From Microbacteriaceae bacterium (GTDB lineage Bacteria; Actinomycetota; Actinomycetes; Actinomycetales; Microbacteriaceae): DNA of 42,230 nucleotides. The notes beneath the pieces are model-generated. The model did not search any database and was not told where the DNA came from. It worked only from the letters and a program-made list of their open reading frames with translations. Shown here piece after piece: positions 1-7,436 of this stretch. The DNA is taken from positions 1 through 42,230 of the forward strand of contig JAKVJE010000006.1 in NCBI GenBank assembly GCA_022487185.1. Direction: 5' to 3'. The first letter of the stretch is position 1; each line of letters starts with the position of its first letter. Made by a program: the position numbers and the translations under genes.

Positions 1-147
1 GATGGCCCCGACCTTACATCCGAGTGCGGCTGCGGCGTCCGCGGCAGTTTTGGTCGAGGCAGCGAACTGCTCAATCTGGGGTTCGACTCCGGCCTGCCGC
101 AGATCCGAGGCGACGCGCTCCATACGTTGCCGGTCGTGTAGGTTCAT
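1..147 (-). CDS. YbaK/prolyl-tRNA editing-family deacylase, N-terminal part (cut by window start)
   Basis: The reading frame is open from an ATG at the high-coordinate end to the window edge, giving 49 residues. The segment VEPQIEQFAASTKTA followed by an alanine-rich helix and LGCKVGAI is the usual start of YbaK/EbsC-type aminoacyl-tRNA deacylases, where this leads into a conserved K-S-L-V/I-F segment that here lies outside the window. Family members hydrolyse mischarged tRNAs such as Cys-tRNA(Pro) in the cytosol. The ATG overlaps the stop of the PfkB kinase as ATGA, so translation is probably coupled and the gene is last, or near last, in the acyl-CoA ligase operon. The family call rests on the N-terminus only. 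Confidence 0.7.
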   Translation of the reverse strand, partial: MNLHDRQRMERVASDLRQAGVEPQIEQFAASTKTAADAAAALGCKVGAI

Positions 148-1166
148 GCCCGATGCTCTCCTGACTGGTCCGACGGGGTGGGATGGTGCTGCTCGGCAAA
201 ACGCTGCAATTCGGCTCGGTCGGCCGGGGGCGTTCCGGGCGGTGTCGAGATGTGGCGGCCTGCCGCGGCCATGGCGAGTTCGAGGGTCTCCTGGACCGCA
301 TCCACATGCGCGGCGGGGGAGAGCCAGGGGCCGGCCAGCCCCCAGGCGAGGACTCCGGCGACTGTGTCTCCGGCGCCGTTGGCGCTCAACACCGGGAGGG
401 ACAGCGCATCGAGGTGGCCCGATCCCCGGGCCTCACACCAGACGGCGCCAGCTGCCCCCTGATGGAGCAGGACGAGCGGATGGCGGGGCAGACCGTGGTG
501 TAGCGCCGTGGCCAGGGCTGGTGCACTGCCCGAGGCGCTGCGGACCCCGAGTGCCCGGGCGAGTTCCCTCCCCTCCTCCTCGGTGCAGGTGAGCGCGGTG
601 ACAGCCGCACAGACGGCCTGGAGCCGGCCCGCCTCGGTCCTGGAGATCACGGGGCCGGGGTCGAAGAGGACGGCGGCCTCGTCACAGCCACGCAGCCAGC
701 GCAGCAGCGTGCCACCGGCCTCCGCCCGGGCCACGGTGTAGCCGCTCACGACCACCACATCCTCGTCGGTGGGGCAGAGCCCCCGGAGTGTTTCGGGTGA
801 CAGCACCGCCTCGGCCCCGGTGGCAGAGAGGAAGGTGCGCTCCCCATCGGGTTCCACCAGGGCCAGCGAACAGCCCGAGTCTGTCCCGTCGACGCGGGGC
901 GCCGGATGGGGGATCTCGGAGTCCTTGAGCCGGGCCCGCAGGAAATCGCCACGAGGGCCCGTCCCCAGGCTCCCCGCGAAGATGCACTGGGCCCCGAGCC
1001 CGGTGGCTGCGGCGAGCGCATGCCAGGCACCGCCCGGGGCCGAGACCGGCTCCTCGACCGACAGATCCTCGCCACGGAGGGGGAGCCGGGGAACTCGGAG
1101 ACTCAGGTCCACGACCAGGTTCCCAGTGTGCAGTACCCGGCCTGCCCGGGGGCGCGGCGCGGTCAT
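144..1166 (-). CDS. PfkB-family carbohydrate/nucleoside kinase
   Basis: A 340-residue ribokinase-family kinase that transfers phosphate from ATP to a sugar or nucleoside hydroxyl. Visible landmarks are the N-terminal strand HTGNLVVDLSLRVPRLP (about residues 13-29), the substrate-side GGAWHALAAATGLGA (45-59), and the C-terminal anion-hole motif GAGDTVAG (264-271) with Asp267 as likely catalytic base. I chose the ATG that overlaps the upstream stop as ATGA. A longer frame upstream exists but would lie inside the ADP-ribosylglycohydrolase gene. The neighbour pair glycohydrolase plus PfkB kinase recalls E. coli yegU-yegV, suggesting salvage of a ribosyl compound. The substrate cannot be read from the sequence. 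Confidence 0.85.
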   Translation of the reverse strand: MTAPRPRAGRVLHTGNLVVDLSLRVPRLPLRGEDLSVEEPVSAPGGAWHALAAATGLGAQCIFAGSLGTGPRGDFLRARLKDSEIPHPAPRVDGTDSGCSLALVEPDGERTFLSATGAEAVLSPETLRGLCPTDEDVVVVSGYTVARAEAGGTLLRWLRGCDEAAVLFDPGPVISRTEAGRLQAVCAAVTALTCTEEEGRELARALGVRSASGSAPALATALHHGLPRHPLVLLHQGAAGAVWCEARGSGHLDALSLPVLSANGAGDTVAGVLAWGLAGPWLSPAAHVDAVQETLELAMAAAGRHISTPPGTPPADRAELQRFAEQHHPTPSDQSGEHRA

Positions 1167-2155
1167 CCGCGCTCCCGCAGCCCGAGCAGTCCCCGGACGG
1201 TGGCATCCAGCGGCAGGGCATTCCGGGCGAGTACCTGGGCGCTCTCGGCTGCGGGGAATTCGGCTCCGCAGGCGCCCAGGACGGCCCCGCACATGGCGCC
1301 GATGGTGTCGGTGTCGCCTCCCAGGTTGGCGGCCTGCAGCAGGGCCTGCCAGGGGGCGTCGGCGAAGCGGACCGTGAGGATCAGTGCGGCCGGGACCGAC
1401 TCCTGCGTGAGGAGGCTCGTGCCGATGCGCTCCCGCAGAAACGCGGTCACCCGGGGAGTATCGAGCCCGGCGGTCTCCCGGATGCCGGCGGCGGTCCGGG
1501 CCGCCACATCCGCCGCGGCGACCCAGTGCCCGCGAGTGGAGGCCTCTGCGGCGCGTGCCAGCCCGTACTCGATAGCGTCCGGGACTCCGGCCCCGTCGAG
1601 TCCCGCGCTGATGGCCCCGGCCACGGCCGCGGCCCCGGAGAGGGCGATGCCCGTGTTGTGGGTGACGAGGCTCAGCCGTTCGACCGTGTCGAGGAGGCGA
1701 CTCGGATTCTCAGGGGGACAGACGATTCCGACCGGTGCGATCCGCATGGCTGCGCCGTTCGTGGTGCCGGTGCGGCCGGTCTCCGTGGCGGGGACCCCGT
1801 CGCGGACGGCCTGGATGGCGCGCCGGGTGGATGGGCCGAGCAGGTCGAGCGACCCCTTGGCCCGCATCCGGTCCTCCCAGTCGGCCAGGGCTGCGGCGAT
1901 CTGCGGGGGCTCGGTGCGTCCAGTGATGAGCAGGTCGGCAAAGACAAAGGCCTGCTCGGTGTCATCGGTCACCGAGCCGGCCGGCATCCCCGGGGCAATC
2001 GGCTGCTCCGCGACCGCCGGGAGCAGCCCGGTCACCGTCCCATAGGTGCCCGCAATGGTGGATGGGGACATGGACTGGGTAGGCATTCCCAGGGCGTCCC
2101 CGAGGGCGAGCCCGAGAAGGGAGCCCCTGGCACGGGAGAAGAGGGTGGTGGTCAC
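1163..2155 (-). CDS. ADP-ribosylglycohydrolase family protein
   Basis: A 330-residue DraG/ARH-fold protein. These all-helical enzymes use a binuclear Mg centre to cleave N- or O-glycosidic bonds of ADP-ribose or related ribosides. The family metal motifs are visible: GLALGDALGMP near residues 15-25, GSVTDDTEQ at 60-68, and GGDTDTIGAMCGAVLGA from 279, with Asp281 and Asp283 as expected metal ligands. The start is a GTG with a GGAGG almost touching it, an unusually tight spacing, but no other start keeps the GLALGD motif. It begins 9 bases after the acyl-CoA ligase stop and overlaps the kinase start, so the genes form one operon. Protein de-ADP-ribosylation and nucleoside salvage are both possible roles. 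Confidence 0.88.
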   Translation of the reverse strand: MTTTLFSRARGSLLGLALGDALGMPTQSMSPSTIAGTYGTVTGLLPAVAEQPIAPGMPAGSVTDDTEQAFVFADLLITGRTEPPQIAAALADWEDRMRAKGSLDLLGPSTRRAIQAVRDGVPATETGRTGTTNGAAMRIAPVGIVCPPENPSRLLDTVERLSLVTHNTGIALSGAAAVAGAISAGLDGAGVPDAIEYGLARAAEASTRGHWVAAADVAARTAAGIRETAGLDTPRVTAFLRERIGTSLLTQESVPAALILTVRFADAPWQALLQAANLGGDTDTIGAMCGAVLGACGAEFPAAESAQVLARNALPLDATVRGLLGLRERG

Positions 2156-2164
2156 CCCTCCACG

Positions 2165-3880
2165 CTAGTGCCCCTGAACGGGCTTCTTCACGCCGAGCTC
2201 CGTGTCGCGGTACTCCTCGGGGAGCCGGACGTGCTCGGCCGCGGCCCGCTGCTCGCGCTCGCGGAGCTCCACGCGGCGGATCTTCCCGGAGGCCGTCTTC
2301 GGCAGGGTGAAGAACTCCAGTCGCCGCACCCGCATGTAGGCGGGCAGGCGCTTGCGGGCAAAGGCGAGAATCTCGGTCGCGGTCTCCGCATTTGGCTCCC
2401 AGTCCGGAGCCAGCCCGACGTAGGCCTTCACCACGTTCAGCCGGGTCTCGTGCGGGGCCCCGACGACGGCGGCCTCGGCGACTGCCGGGTGCTCGATGAG
2501 GGCGCTCTCGACCTCGAACGGCGACACCTTGTAGTCCGAGGATTTGAAGACGTCGTCGGTGCGACCGATGAAGGTGTAACAGCCGTCGGAATCCCGGGAG
2601 GCGACGTCACTGGTGTGGTAGAAGCCGTCGCGCGTGGCGATGGCGGTGCGCTCAGGGTCTCCCAGATAGCGGTCCATCAGGTTCAGGGGGCGGGGGTTCA
2701 TGGGCAGGCAGATTTCGCCCTCGTCGGTGGACTTGCCCGTCACGGGGTCGAGTAGCACCACCCGGTTGCCGGGCAGGGGGCGCCCCATGGCCCCCATCTT
2801 GATCTTCGTCCCGGGCGGGTTGCCGAGGGTCGCGGTGAGCTCGGTCTGGCCGTAGCCGTCGCGGATCTCCAGCCCCCACCAGTCCCGGATCGTGTTGATT
2901 ACCTCGGGATTCAGGGGTTCTCCGGCGCTCAGCAGCTCGTGGATGGCGCTCGGGCGCTGCTCGATGCGGGCCTGGATGAGCATCCGCCATACGGTGGGCG
3001 GGGCGCAGAAGGTGTTGACTCCTGCGCGGTCGAGCTGGGCCACGAGGGCCTCGGGGATGAACCGCTTGTAGTTGTAGACGAACACCGTGGCCTCGGCGAT
3101 CCAGGGGGCGAAGAAGGAGCTCCAGGCGTGCTTGCCCCAGCCGGGCGCGCTGATGGCCAGGTGGACGTCCCCCGGCTGCACACCGATCCAGAACATGGTC
3201 GACAGGTGCCCCACCGGGTAGGAGAGCTGCGTGTGCACCACCATCTTGGATTTGCTGGTGGTCCCGGAGGTGAAGTAAATCAGGCACGGGTCATCGGAGC
3301 CGACGATGACCCCCGGTGCCGTCTCCGGGGCGGAGTCGACCTCCGACCAGCGCTCCCAGCCGGGCAGCTCCCCGTCGACGAGGATGCGCAGCGGAGCCCC
3401 CTCCACCGCGTCGAACCGCGGAGAGGTGCGCGCATCGGTGATGACCGCGCGGGCCTGTGAACGATCGACCCGCTCGGCGAGGTCCCGGGGTGTGAGCACG
3501 ACCGAGGTCGGCAGGATGACTCCACCGGCCTTCATGACGCCGAGCATCGCCTCCCAGAGCTCCCAGCGGTTGTCGAGCATGATGATGACTGCATCCCCGG
3601 GGCGCACGCCCTTGCCGATCAGCCAGTTGGCCACCCGGTTGGAGCGCCGACGCATCTCGTCGTAGGTGATCTTCCACTCATTGCCATCGTCGTCCACAAT
3701 CCAGAGGGCCAGGCGATCGTTGCCCTCCGCGATGGCATCGAACCAGTCGACGGCCCAGTTGAAGTGGGTTCCCACATCCGGCCAGGAGAAGGCCGCACGG
3801 GCCGCATCCTCGTCGGTGCGATGGGCGAGCAGGAGGTCCCGGGCAGCGCGGAACGCCTCGGTAGGTGTCTGATGAGTCAC
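2165..3880 (-). CDS. AMP-dependent acyl-CoA synthetase/ligase (ACSM-like)
   Basis: A 571-residue adenylate-forming enzyme that activates a carboxylic acid, probably a medium-chain or aromatic acid, to its acyl-CoA through an acyl-AMP. The core motifs are present: P-loop TSGTTSKSK (204-212), YGQTE (343-347), HTSD (422-425), hinge GRTDDVFK (439-446) and the C-terminal catalytic lysine Lys533 in PKTASGKIRR. Length and the WDGY-like region match ACSM/acetyl-CoA-synthetase-like ligases rather than long-chain FadD15 types. The start is GTG. A TAGTCT box ends 7 bases upstream, as in leaderless actinobacterial transcripts. It heads the operon with the glycohydrolase, kinase and YbaK-like genes. Substrate is not determined. 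Confidence 0.9.
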   Translation of the reverse strand: MTHQTPTEAFRAARDLLLAHRTDEDAARAAFSWPDVGTHFNWAVDWFDAIAEGNDRLALWIVDDDGNEWKITYDEMRRRSNRVANWLIGKGVRPGDAVIIMLDNRWELWEAMLGVMKAGGVILPTSVVLTPRDLAERVDRSQARAVITDARTSPRFDAVEGAPLRILVDGELPGWERWSEVDSAPETAPGVIVGSDDPCLIYFTSGTTSKSKMVVHTQLSYPVGHLSTMFWIGVQPGDVHLAISAPGWGKHAWSSFFAPWIAEATVFVYNYKRFIPEALVAQLDRAGVNTFCAPPTVWRMLIQARIEQRPSAIHELLSAGEPLNPEVINTIRDWWGLEIRDGYGQTELTATLGNPPGTKIKMGAMGRPLPGNRVVLLDPVTGKSTDEGEICLPMNPRPLNLMDRYLGDPERTAIATRDGFYHTSDVASRDSDGCYTFIGRTDDVFKSSDYKVSPFEVESALIEHPAVAEAAVVGAPHETRLNVVKAYVGLAPDWEPNAETATEILAFARKRLPAYMRVRRLEFFTLPKTASGKIRRVELREREQRAAAEHVRLPEEYRDTELGVKKPVQGH

Positions 3881-3887
3881 GCAAGCC

Positions 3888-3893
3888 AGACTA
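3888..3893 (-). promoter_or_regulatory. -10 box (TAGTCT) of a probable leaderless promoter for the acyl-CoA ligase operon
   Basis: On the minus strand TAGTCT lies exactly 7 bases before the GTG start, and no Shine-Dalgarno sequence is visible. This TANNNT plus 6-7 bases plus start layout recurs at three other genes in the window. No convincing -35 hexamer is seen. Confidence 0.5.
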
Positions 3894-4010
3894 CGGCCCC
3901 GCGCGTCGGCGCGGCCGGAAGGAGGAGGCCAAGATTCTCAGACTGAACTGGTATACAGCGCACAAGGCGGATGCGGCCAACGGAATAACTCCGGGTCGCG
4001 GCCGGTTCGC

Positions 4011-5216
4011 ATGGGTGTGACCTCGTCCCCGCCTCCCGCGTCCGTTCCCAACAGCTCCGAGCCGGGTGTCCCCACGCCCGTCGACGTGGTGATCATCGGG
4101 GGCGGGCAGGCCGGACTCGCCTCTGCCGGGCAGCTGCGGCATCGAGGCTTCGCACCGATCGATGACCCAGCTGCACCTCCGGCGGCGACCGGGGCCAGGG
4201 AAGGGGAGGGGCGCTTCGTCGTCCTCGATGCCGGGGCTGCCCCCGGTGGCGCCTGGCGGGATCGGTGGCCCGGGCTTGTGATGGCCACGGTCAACAACAT
4301 TGCGGCACTCCCGGGACTCCCCTTCACCGGGAGCGACCCGGCGGCCGAGAGCAGACAGGTGGTCCCTGCATATTTCGCGCAGTACGAGCGGGAGATGGGC
4401 CTGCGGGTGCGCCGCCCGGTGGCGGTTCGGTCCGTGTCGCACCTGGGCGCGGATCCGACGTCCCGCTTCCTGGTCGACACCGATCATGGGCGTTGGGCGG
4501 CCCGCTTCGTGATCAATGCGACCGGCACCTGGACGCAGCCGATCCGTCCGGTCTATCCGGGGCAGGAGCGGTTCCGCGGGCGCATCCTGCACACGGTGGA
4601 CTACCGGGGAGTGCAGGACGGATTCGCGGGCACGAACATCGTGGTGGTCGGCGCCGGGGTGACCGCCCTGCAACTGCTGGGAGAACTCTCCCGGGTGGCG
4701 CACACCTTCTGGGTGTCCCGACGGCCCCCGGATTGGAGGGAGGGGGAGTTCGACGCCGCTCACCGGATCGCCGCGGTGCGCGGCGTGCAGGAGCGGGTCG
4801 AGGCCGGACTGCCCCCGCTGAGCGTCGTCGAGGCGACGGGGCTCTGGCGGGGGACCGGGGCCACCCGGGAGGCTGAGGCCCGGGGCGTGCTCGAGAACCA
4901 CCGCATGTTCACCCAGATCGAGCCCGATGGGGTGCGGATGGGCGACGGGGTCTTCGTCCCCGCAGATGTGATCCTGTACGCGACCGGATTCCGGTGGGAG
5001 CTCACCCACTTGGCCCCGCTGCACCTGCAGACCCCGCAGGGGGGAGTACTCATGGAGGGGACCAGGTCGGTCGCCGAGCCGAGACTGCACCTGGTGGGGT
5101 ACGGGCCGTCGTCTTCGACGGTCGGGGCCAGCCAGGCCGGCTACCGGGCGGCCCTGCAGATCAGCCGGGAGCTCGGCCTGCTCCCGGTGACCGGCGCCGC
5201 TAGCTCCGCAGGCTGA
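4011..5216 (+). CDS. NAD(P)/FAD-dependent flavoprotein monooxygenase (CzcO/YhhI-like)
   Basis: A 401-residue two-dinucleotide-domain flavoprotein. The FAD-binding fold starts at VDVVIIGGGQAGLASAG, with GxGxxG at about residues 30-35. FAPGG-like APGGAWRDRWPG follows near 77-88. A second Rossmann motif, IVVVGAGVTALQLLGEL (210-226), should bind NADPH. The ATG-type motifs INATGTW (169-174) and LYATGF near the C-terminus are typical of this group. The protein is probably cytosolic and oxidises a small organic substrate or potassium-transport-like ligand, but no specific substrate can be assigned. The first 23 residues are Ser/Pro-rich and no Shine-Dalgarno precedes the ATG, so the true start could differ. 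The 3' end overlaps the convergent MDR gene by 17 bases. Confidence 0.82.
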   Translation: MGVTSSPPPASVPNSSEPGVPTPVDVVIIGGGQAGLASAGQLRHRGFAPIDDPAAPPAATGAREGEGRFVVLDAGAAPGGAWRDRWPGLVMATVNNIAALPGLPFTGSDPAAESRQVVPAYFAQYEREMGLRVRRPVAVRSVSHLGADPTSRFLVDTDHGRWAARFVINATGTWTQPIRPVYPGQERFRGRILHTVDYRGVQDGFAGTNIVVVGAGVTALQLLGELSRVAHTFWVSRRPPDWREGEFDAAHRIAAVRGVQERVEAGLPPLSVVEATGLWRGTGATREAEARGVLENHRMFTQIEPDGVRMGDGVFVPADVILYATGFRWELTHLAPLHLQTPQGGVLMEGTRSVAEPRLHLVGYGPSSSTVGASQAGYRAALQISRELGLLPVTGAASSAG

Positions 5217-6213
5217 TGACGATCTTGCCGACAGTCCGATCGGATTCGACCGCGGCGGTCGCCTCTCGCAGGGTTGCGGCGTTGAAGGGCTCCATGACCT
5301 TCGACAGGGTGGTGTGCACCTTGCCCTCGTCGACCAGCTGGGCCACGGCATCCAGGATCTCGTGCTGGCGCACCAGGTCGGGGGCGTGGAATACCGAGCG
5401 GGCGAACATCGACTCCCAGTGCCAGGAGAGGGCCTTGCCCTTCAGCGGTGCCACGTCGATGGGCCCCGGGTCGTCGATGGCCACGATCTGCCCGAACGCG
5501 TTCAGGACGTCGAGGTAGAGCGGCACATTCCCGGCCGTGTGCGTGGTGTAGATGTAGTCGATGCCCTCAGGTGCCACCGCCGCGATCTGTGGGGCCAGAT
5601 CCTCGTGGTGGTTCACCGTCTCGTGGGCCCCCAGCGACCGGATCCACTCGGCCTTCTCCGCGGTGGATGCGGTCGCCACGATGCGAATCTGCGGGGCCAG
5701 GATGTGGGTGAGCTGCACGATCATCGCACCCACCCCTCCGGTCGCCCCGACCACCAGGAGGGTGCCCCGGGTCGTGGCATCGATGCGGAGCTTGTCGAAG
5801 GTGCCCTCCCAGGCTGTCAGCGCAGTGAGGGGGAGTGCGGCGGCCTGCTCGAAGCTCAGAGAGATCGGCTTGCGCCCCACGATGCGCTCGTCGACCAGGT
5901 GGTATTCGGCGTCGGTGCCGGGGCGGTTGATGGTGCCCGCGTAGTACACGGTGTCTCCGGGGCGGAAGAGGGTCACCTCGGGGCCGACTGCATCGACGAC
6001 CCCCGCCGCGTCGTAGCCCAGGACCTGAACGGTCTCGCCGGGGGCGCGCAGGCGCTGCTTCGCATCCACCGGGTTGACCGACACCGCGCGCACCTGGACC
6101 CGGAGATCGTGAGGTCCGGGCTCGGGGATGGGCATCTGGGCGTCGTAGAGGCTGCGGGGGTCCTCGATGGGCAGCGATTCGGTGTAACCGACAACATTCA
6201 TGAGTGTGCTCAT
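5200..6213 (-). CDS. Zinc-independent MDR oxidoreductase (quinone-oxidoreductase-like)
   Basis: A 337-residue medium-chain dehydrogenase/reductase. The N-terminal GroES-like domain contains VSVNPVDAKQR and LGYDAAGVVDAVG (about 65-77). The NADPH-binding motif VVGATGGVGA lies at 155-163. It lacks the cysteine cluster and catalytic zinc ligands of alcohol dehydrogenases, which places it with zeta-crystallin/quinone reductases, close to the ZinB-family proteins often labelled zinc-binding alcohol dehydrogenase. I chose the ATG giving MSTLMNVVGYTES. A longer frame extends 79 codons upstream into the tmRNA region and is not credible. A start four codons later (MNVV) is also possible. The gene stands alone, convergent with the flavin monooxygenase. 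Confidence 0.87.
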   Translation of the reverse strand: MSTLMNVVGYTESLPIEDPRSLYDAQMPIPEPGPHDLRVQVRAVSVNPVDAKQRLRAPGETVQVLGYDAAGVVDAVGPEVTLFRPGDTVYYAGTINRPGTDAEYHLVDERIVGRKPISLSFEQAAALPLTALTAWEGTFDKLRIDATTRGTLLVVGATGGVGAMIVQLTHILAPQIRIVATASTAEKAEWIRSLGAHETVNHHEDLAPQIAAVAPEGIDYIYTTHTAGNVPLYLDVLNAFGQIVAIDDPGPIDVAPLKGKALSWHWESMFARSVFHAPDLVRQHEILDAVAQLVDEGKVHTTLSKVMEPFNAATLREATAAVESDRTVGKIVISLRS

Positions 6214-6364
6214 GCTCTCTATTGTCGTCGATCCCGGCGCCGTGGGAAAACGTTCGTATGCATGCGCCCCGGGCGGAATACCGCGTGTCTGCAGGGCGTT
6301 GTAGACTGTGGCGACTGGGCTTCGGTCCGGTACTGGTGCTTCGGCATCGTTGATAACTACACAT

Positions 6365-6732
6365 GGGGATGATCGGTTTCGACACCGTTTCGCTGATGAT
6401 GAACAGCGGGTCGAGGAGGCGTGGATGTTCTCGAAAACCAAGCCACGCAACCAAATAAATGCGAACGCTAAACGCGCTGATTTCGCTCTCGCTGCATAAG
6501 CTGAGCCAGTAAATCCGTCAGACTGGGCACGCCTTCGGCCCAGACCCTGGCGCCGTTGAGGAGGCTTACCTTCCGGGGGTGCTCAGACCCCGGGCGGGAC
6601 ACCTACTGAGCTGGGCCTGTTGACCAATGTGTCCATCCAATGGTCAAGGCCAAGCAGAACGCTTGATGGAATACACCCGTAGAACGCATCTGACCCGGAC
6701 GGTGGACGGGGGTTCGATTCCCCCCATCTCCA
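6365..6732 (+). ncRNA. ssrA: tmRNA (transfer-messenger RNA)
   Basis: The ends pair as an alanine-tRNA-like acceptor stem: 5' GGGGATG with 3' CATCTCC, including a G-T pair, followed by the discriminator A at 6732. CCA is not encoded (ACA follows), so it must be added after processing. The T-arm GGGGG-TTCGATT-CCCCC precedes the 3' strand. The tag reading frame at 6461-6499 starts with resume codon GCG, encodes ANAKRADFALAA and ends in TAA. The sequence before it, AACCAAATAAAT, is a typical A-rich resume context. The tag ends in ALAA, the degradation signal for ClpXP-type proteases. tmRNA rescues stalled ribosomes with SmpB. Length is 368 nt, normal for actinobacteria. Confidence 0.96.
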
Positions 6733-6743
6733 CAACAGCGCTC

Positions 6744-6771
6744 AGGGGCCGGTCATTCGTGACCGGCCCCT
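6744..6771 (+). terminator. Intrinsic hairpin terminator after ssrA, overlapping the 3' end of the merR-like gene
   Basis: A perfect 12-bp stem (AGGGGCCGGTCA with TGACCGGCCCCT) is closed by a stable TTCG loop. It lies 12 bases after the mature tmRNA end, with a short T-run (ATTTTT) further on. The stop codon of the convergent MerR-like gene sits inside the stem, so the hairpin may serve both strands, although no T-tract follows it on the minus strand. Confidence 0.85.
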
Positions 6772-7073
6772 CCGTCGCGGATTTTTCGTTTGAGCGTGTC
6801 CCGCGCCATTTCCAGTCGCCGGATCCGCTGTTCGAGCGAATCGATCTGGGAGCTCATTGCCTCCTGCATCTCCCTGCAGATGCCGGGACTGTCGTTCCCC
6901 AGGCAACCGCGTATCTTCCATACCTGCTCGCACGGTATTCCAGCTGCGAGCAGGCAGTGTACCCGTTTGGCCCGAGGGATTTCCTTGGGATCGTATTCAC
7001 GGTATCCATTGGTCAACTTGGTCGTGGGCAGGAGCTCCTGGTCGCTGTAGTACAGCATTCGATGTATAGTCAT
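6753..7073 (-). CDS. MerR-family regulator, N-terminally truncated
   Basis: A 106-residue protein that begins inside the MerR DNA-binding domain. RMLYYSDQELLP corresponds to the usual LRYYEEQGLLP wing region, followed by NGYREYD (22-28), the helical RAKRVHCLLAAGIPCEQVWKIRGCL (34-58), and a C-terminal coiled coil (about 76-101). The roughly 12-14 residues that normally form the first recognition helix (a segment like RIGELARRTGVSP) are missing, and no other frame upstream supplies them. Its ATG is only 3 bases from the divergent CmtR-like GTG, inside the putative operator. It may be a remnant cut by acquisition of the metal cassette. A working, shortened regulator is less likely. Cysteines at 40, 48, 58 and 66 are notable but unassigned. 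Confidence 0.65.
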   Translation of the reverse strand: MTIHRMLYYSDQELLPTTKLTNGYREYDPKEIPRAKRVHCLLAAGIPCEQVWKIRGCLGNDSPGICREMQEAMSSQIDSLEQRIRRLEMARDTLKRKIRDGGAGHE

Positions 7074-7081
7074 CGTGTGCT
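7054..7081 (+). promoter_or_regulatory. Palindromic operator with central -10 (TATAGT) between merR-like and cmtR-like genes
   Basis: A 28-bp inverted repeat has arms AGCA-tt-CGATG and CATCG-tg-TGCT, matching at 9 of 11 positions, on either side of TATAGT (7065-7070). TATAGT fits a -10 box 6 bases before the GTG at 7077, as in leaderless transcripts. The right arm covers both divergent start codons. Binding by the CmtR-like repressor would directly block its own promoter. The palindrome is seen; its function is inferred. Confidence 0.6.
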
Positions 7082-7436
7082 GACTATTGCGAATCGTCTT
7101 GAGGCAATGCACCGGCTCGGCCGCGCCATGGCCGATCCGACGCGCTCCCGGATCCTCCTGGCCTTGCTGTCCGGGCCGAGCTATCCCGCCGTGCTGTCGC
7201 GTCGGCTGGGACTGTCCCGCTCGAACGTCTCGAATCACCTGACGTACCTGCGCGGATGCGGGATCGTCGTGGCCGAGCCCGAGGGGCGCCAGACCCGCTA
7301 CGAGATCGTGGACCCGCACCTCACCCACGCCCTGATCGCCCTGCTCGACGTCACGCTGGCCGTCGATGAGAGCGTGCCCTGCATAGACTCCGCCTGCGAG
7401 GTTGAAGGATGCACCGCAGGAGGTGCGCAGGCATGA
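7077..7436 (+). CDS. cmtR: CmtR-like ArsR/SmtB-family metal-sensing repressor
   Basis: A 119-residue winged-helix repressor. MADPTRSRILLALLSG and the recognition helix LGLSRSNVSNHLTYLRGCG match Mycobacterium tuberculosis CmtR closely, and residue numbering lines up without gaps to the sensor cysteines. In CmtR, Cd/Pb is bound by Cys57, Cys61 and Cys102. Here position 57 is Tyr, Cys61 and Cys102 are kept, and two more cysteines occur at 107 and 112, so the coordination set has changed. I chose the GTG preceded at 6 bases by TATAGT, consistent with a leaderless mRNA. A much longer frame upstream runs into ssrA and is not real. The stop overlaps the P-type ATPase start as ATGA, so the repressor should control that efflux pump. 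Confidence 0.88.
   Translation: MLTIANRLEAMHRLGRAMADPTRSRILLALLSGPSYPAVLSRRLGLSRSNVSNHLTYLRGCGIVVAEPEGRQTRYEIVDPHLTHALIALLDVTLAVDESVPCIDSACEVEGCTAGGAQA

Noticed and set aside
906-2755. Long plus-strand frames opposite the ADP-ribosylglycohydrolase and acyl-CoA ligase genes
   Set aside because: They are Gly/Arg/Ala-rich antisense frames typical of high-GC DNA, with no domain motifs, and overlap well-supported minus-strand genes.
6725-7053. An attachment-site repeat of the tmRNA 3' end
   Set aside because: No second copy of the T-arm/acceptor segment was found in the window, and there is no integrase gene.
6627-7076. Extended N-terminus of the CmtR-like protein reaching back into ssrA
   Set aside because: The extension crosses the tmRNA 3' end and its terminator, and CmtR homologues start where the GTG at 7077 is.
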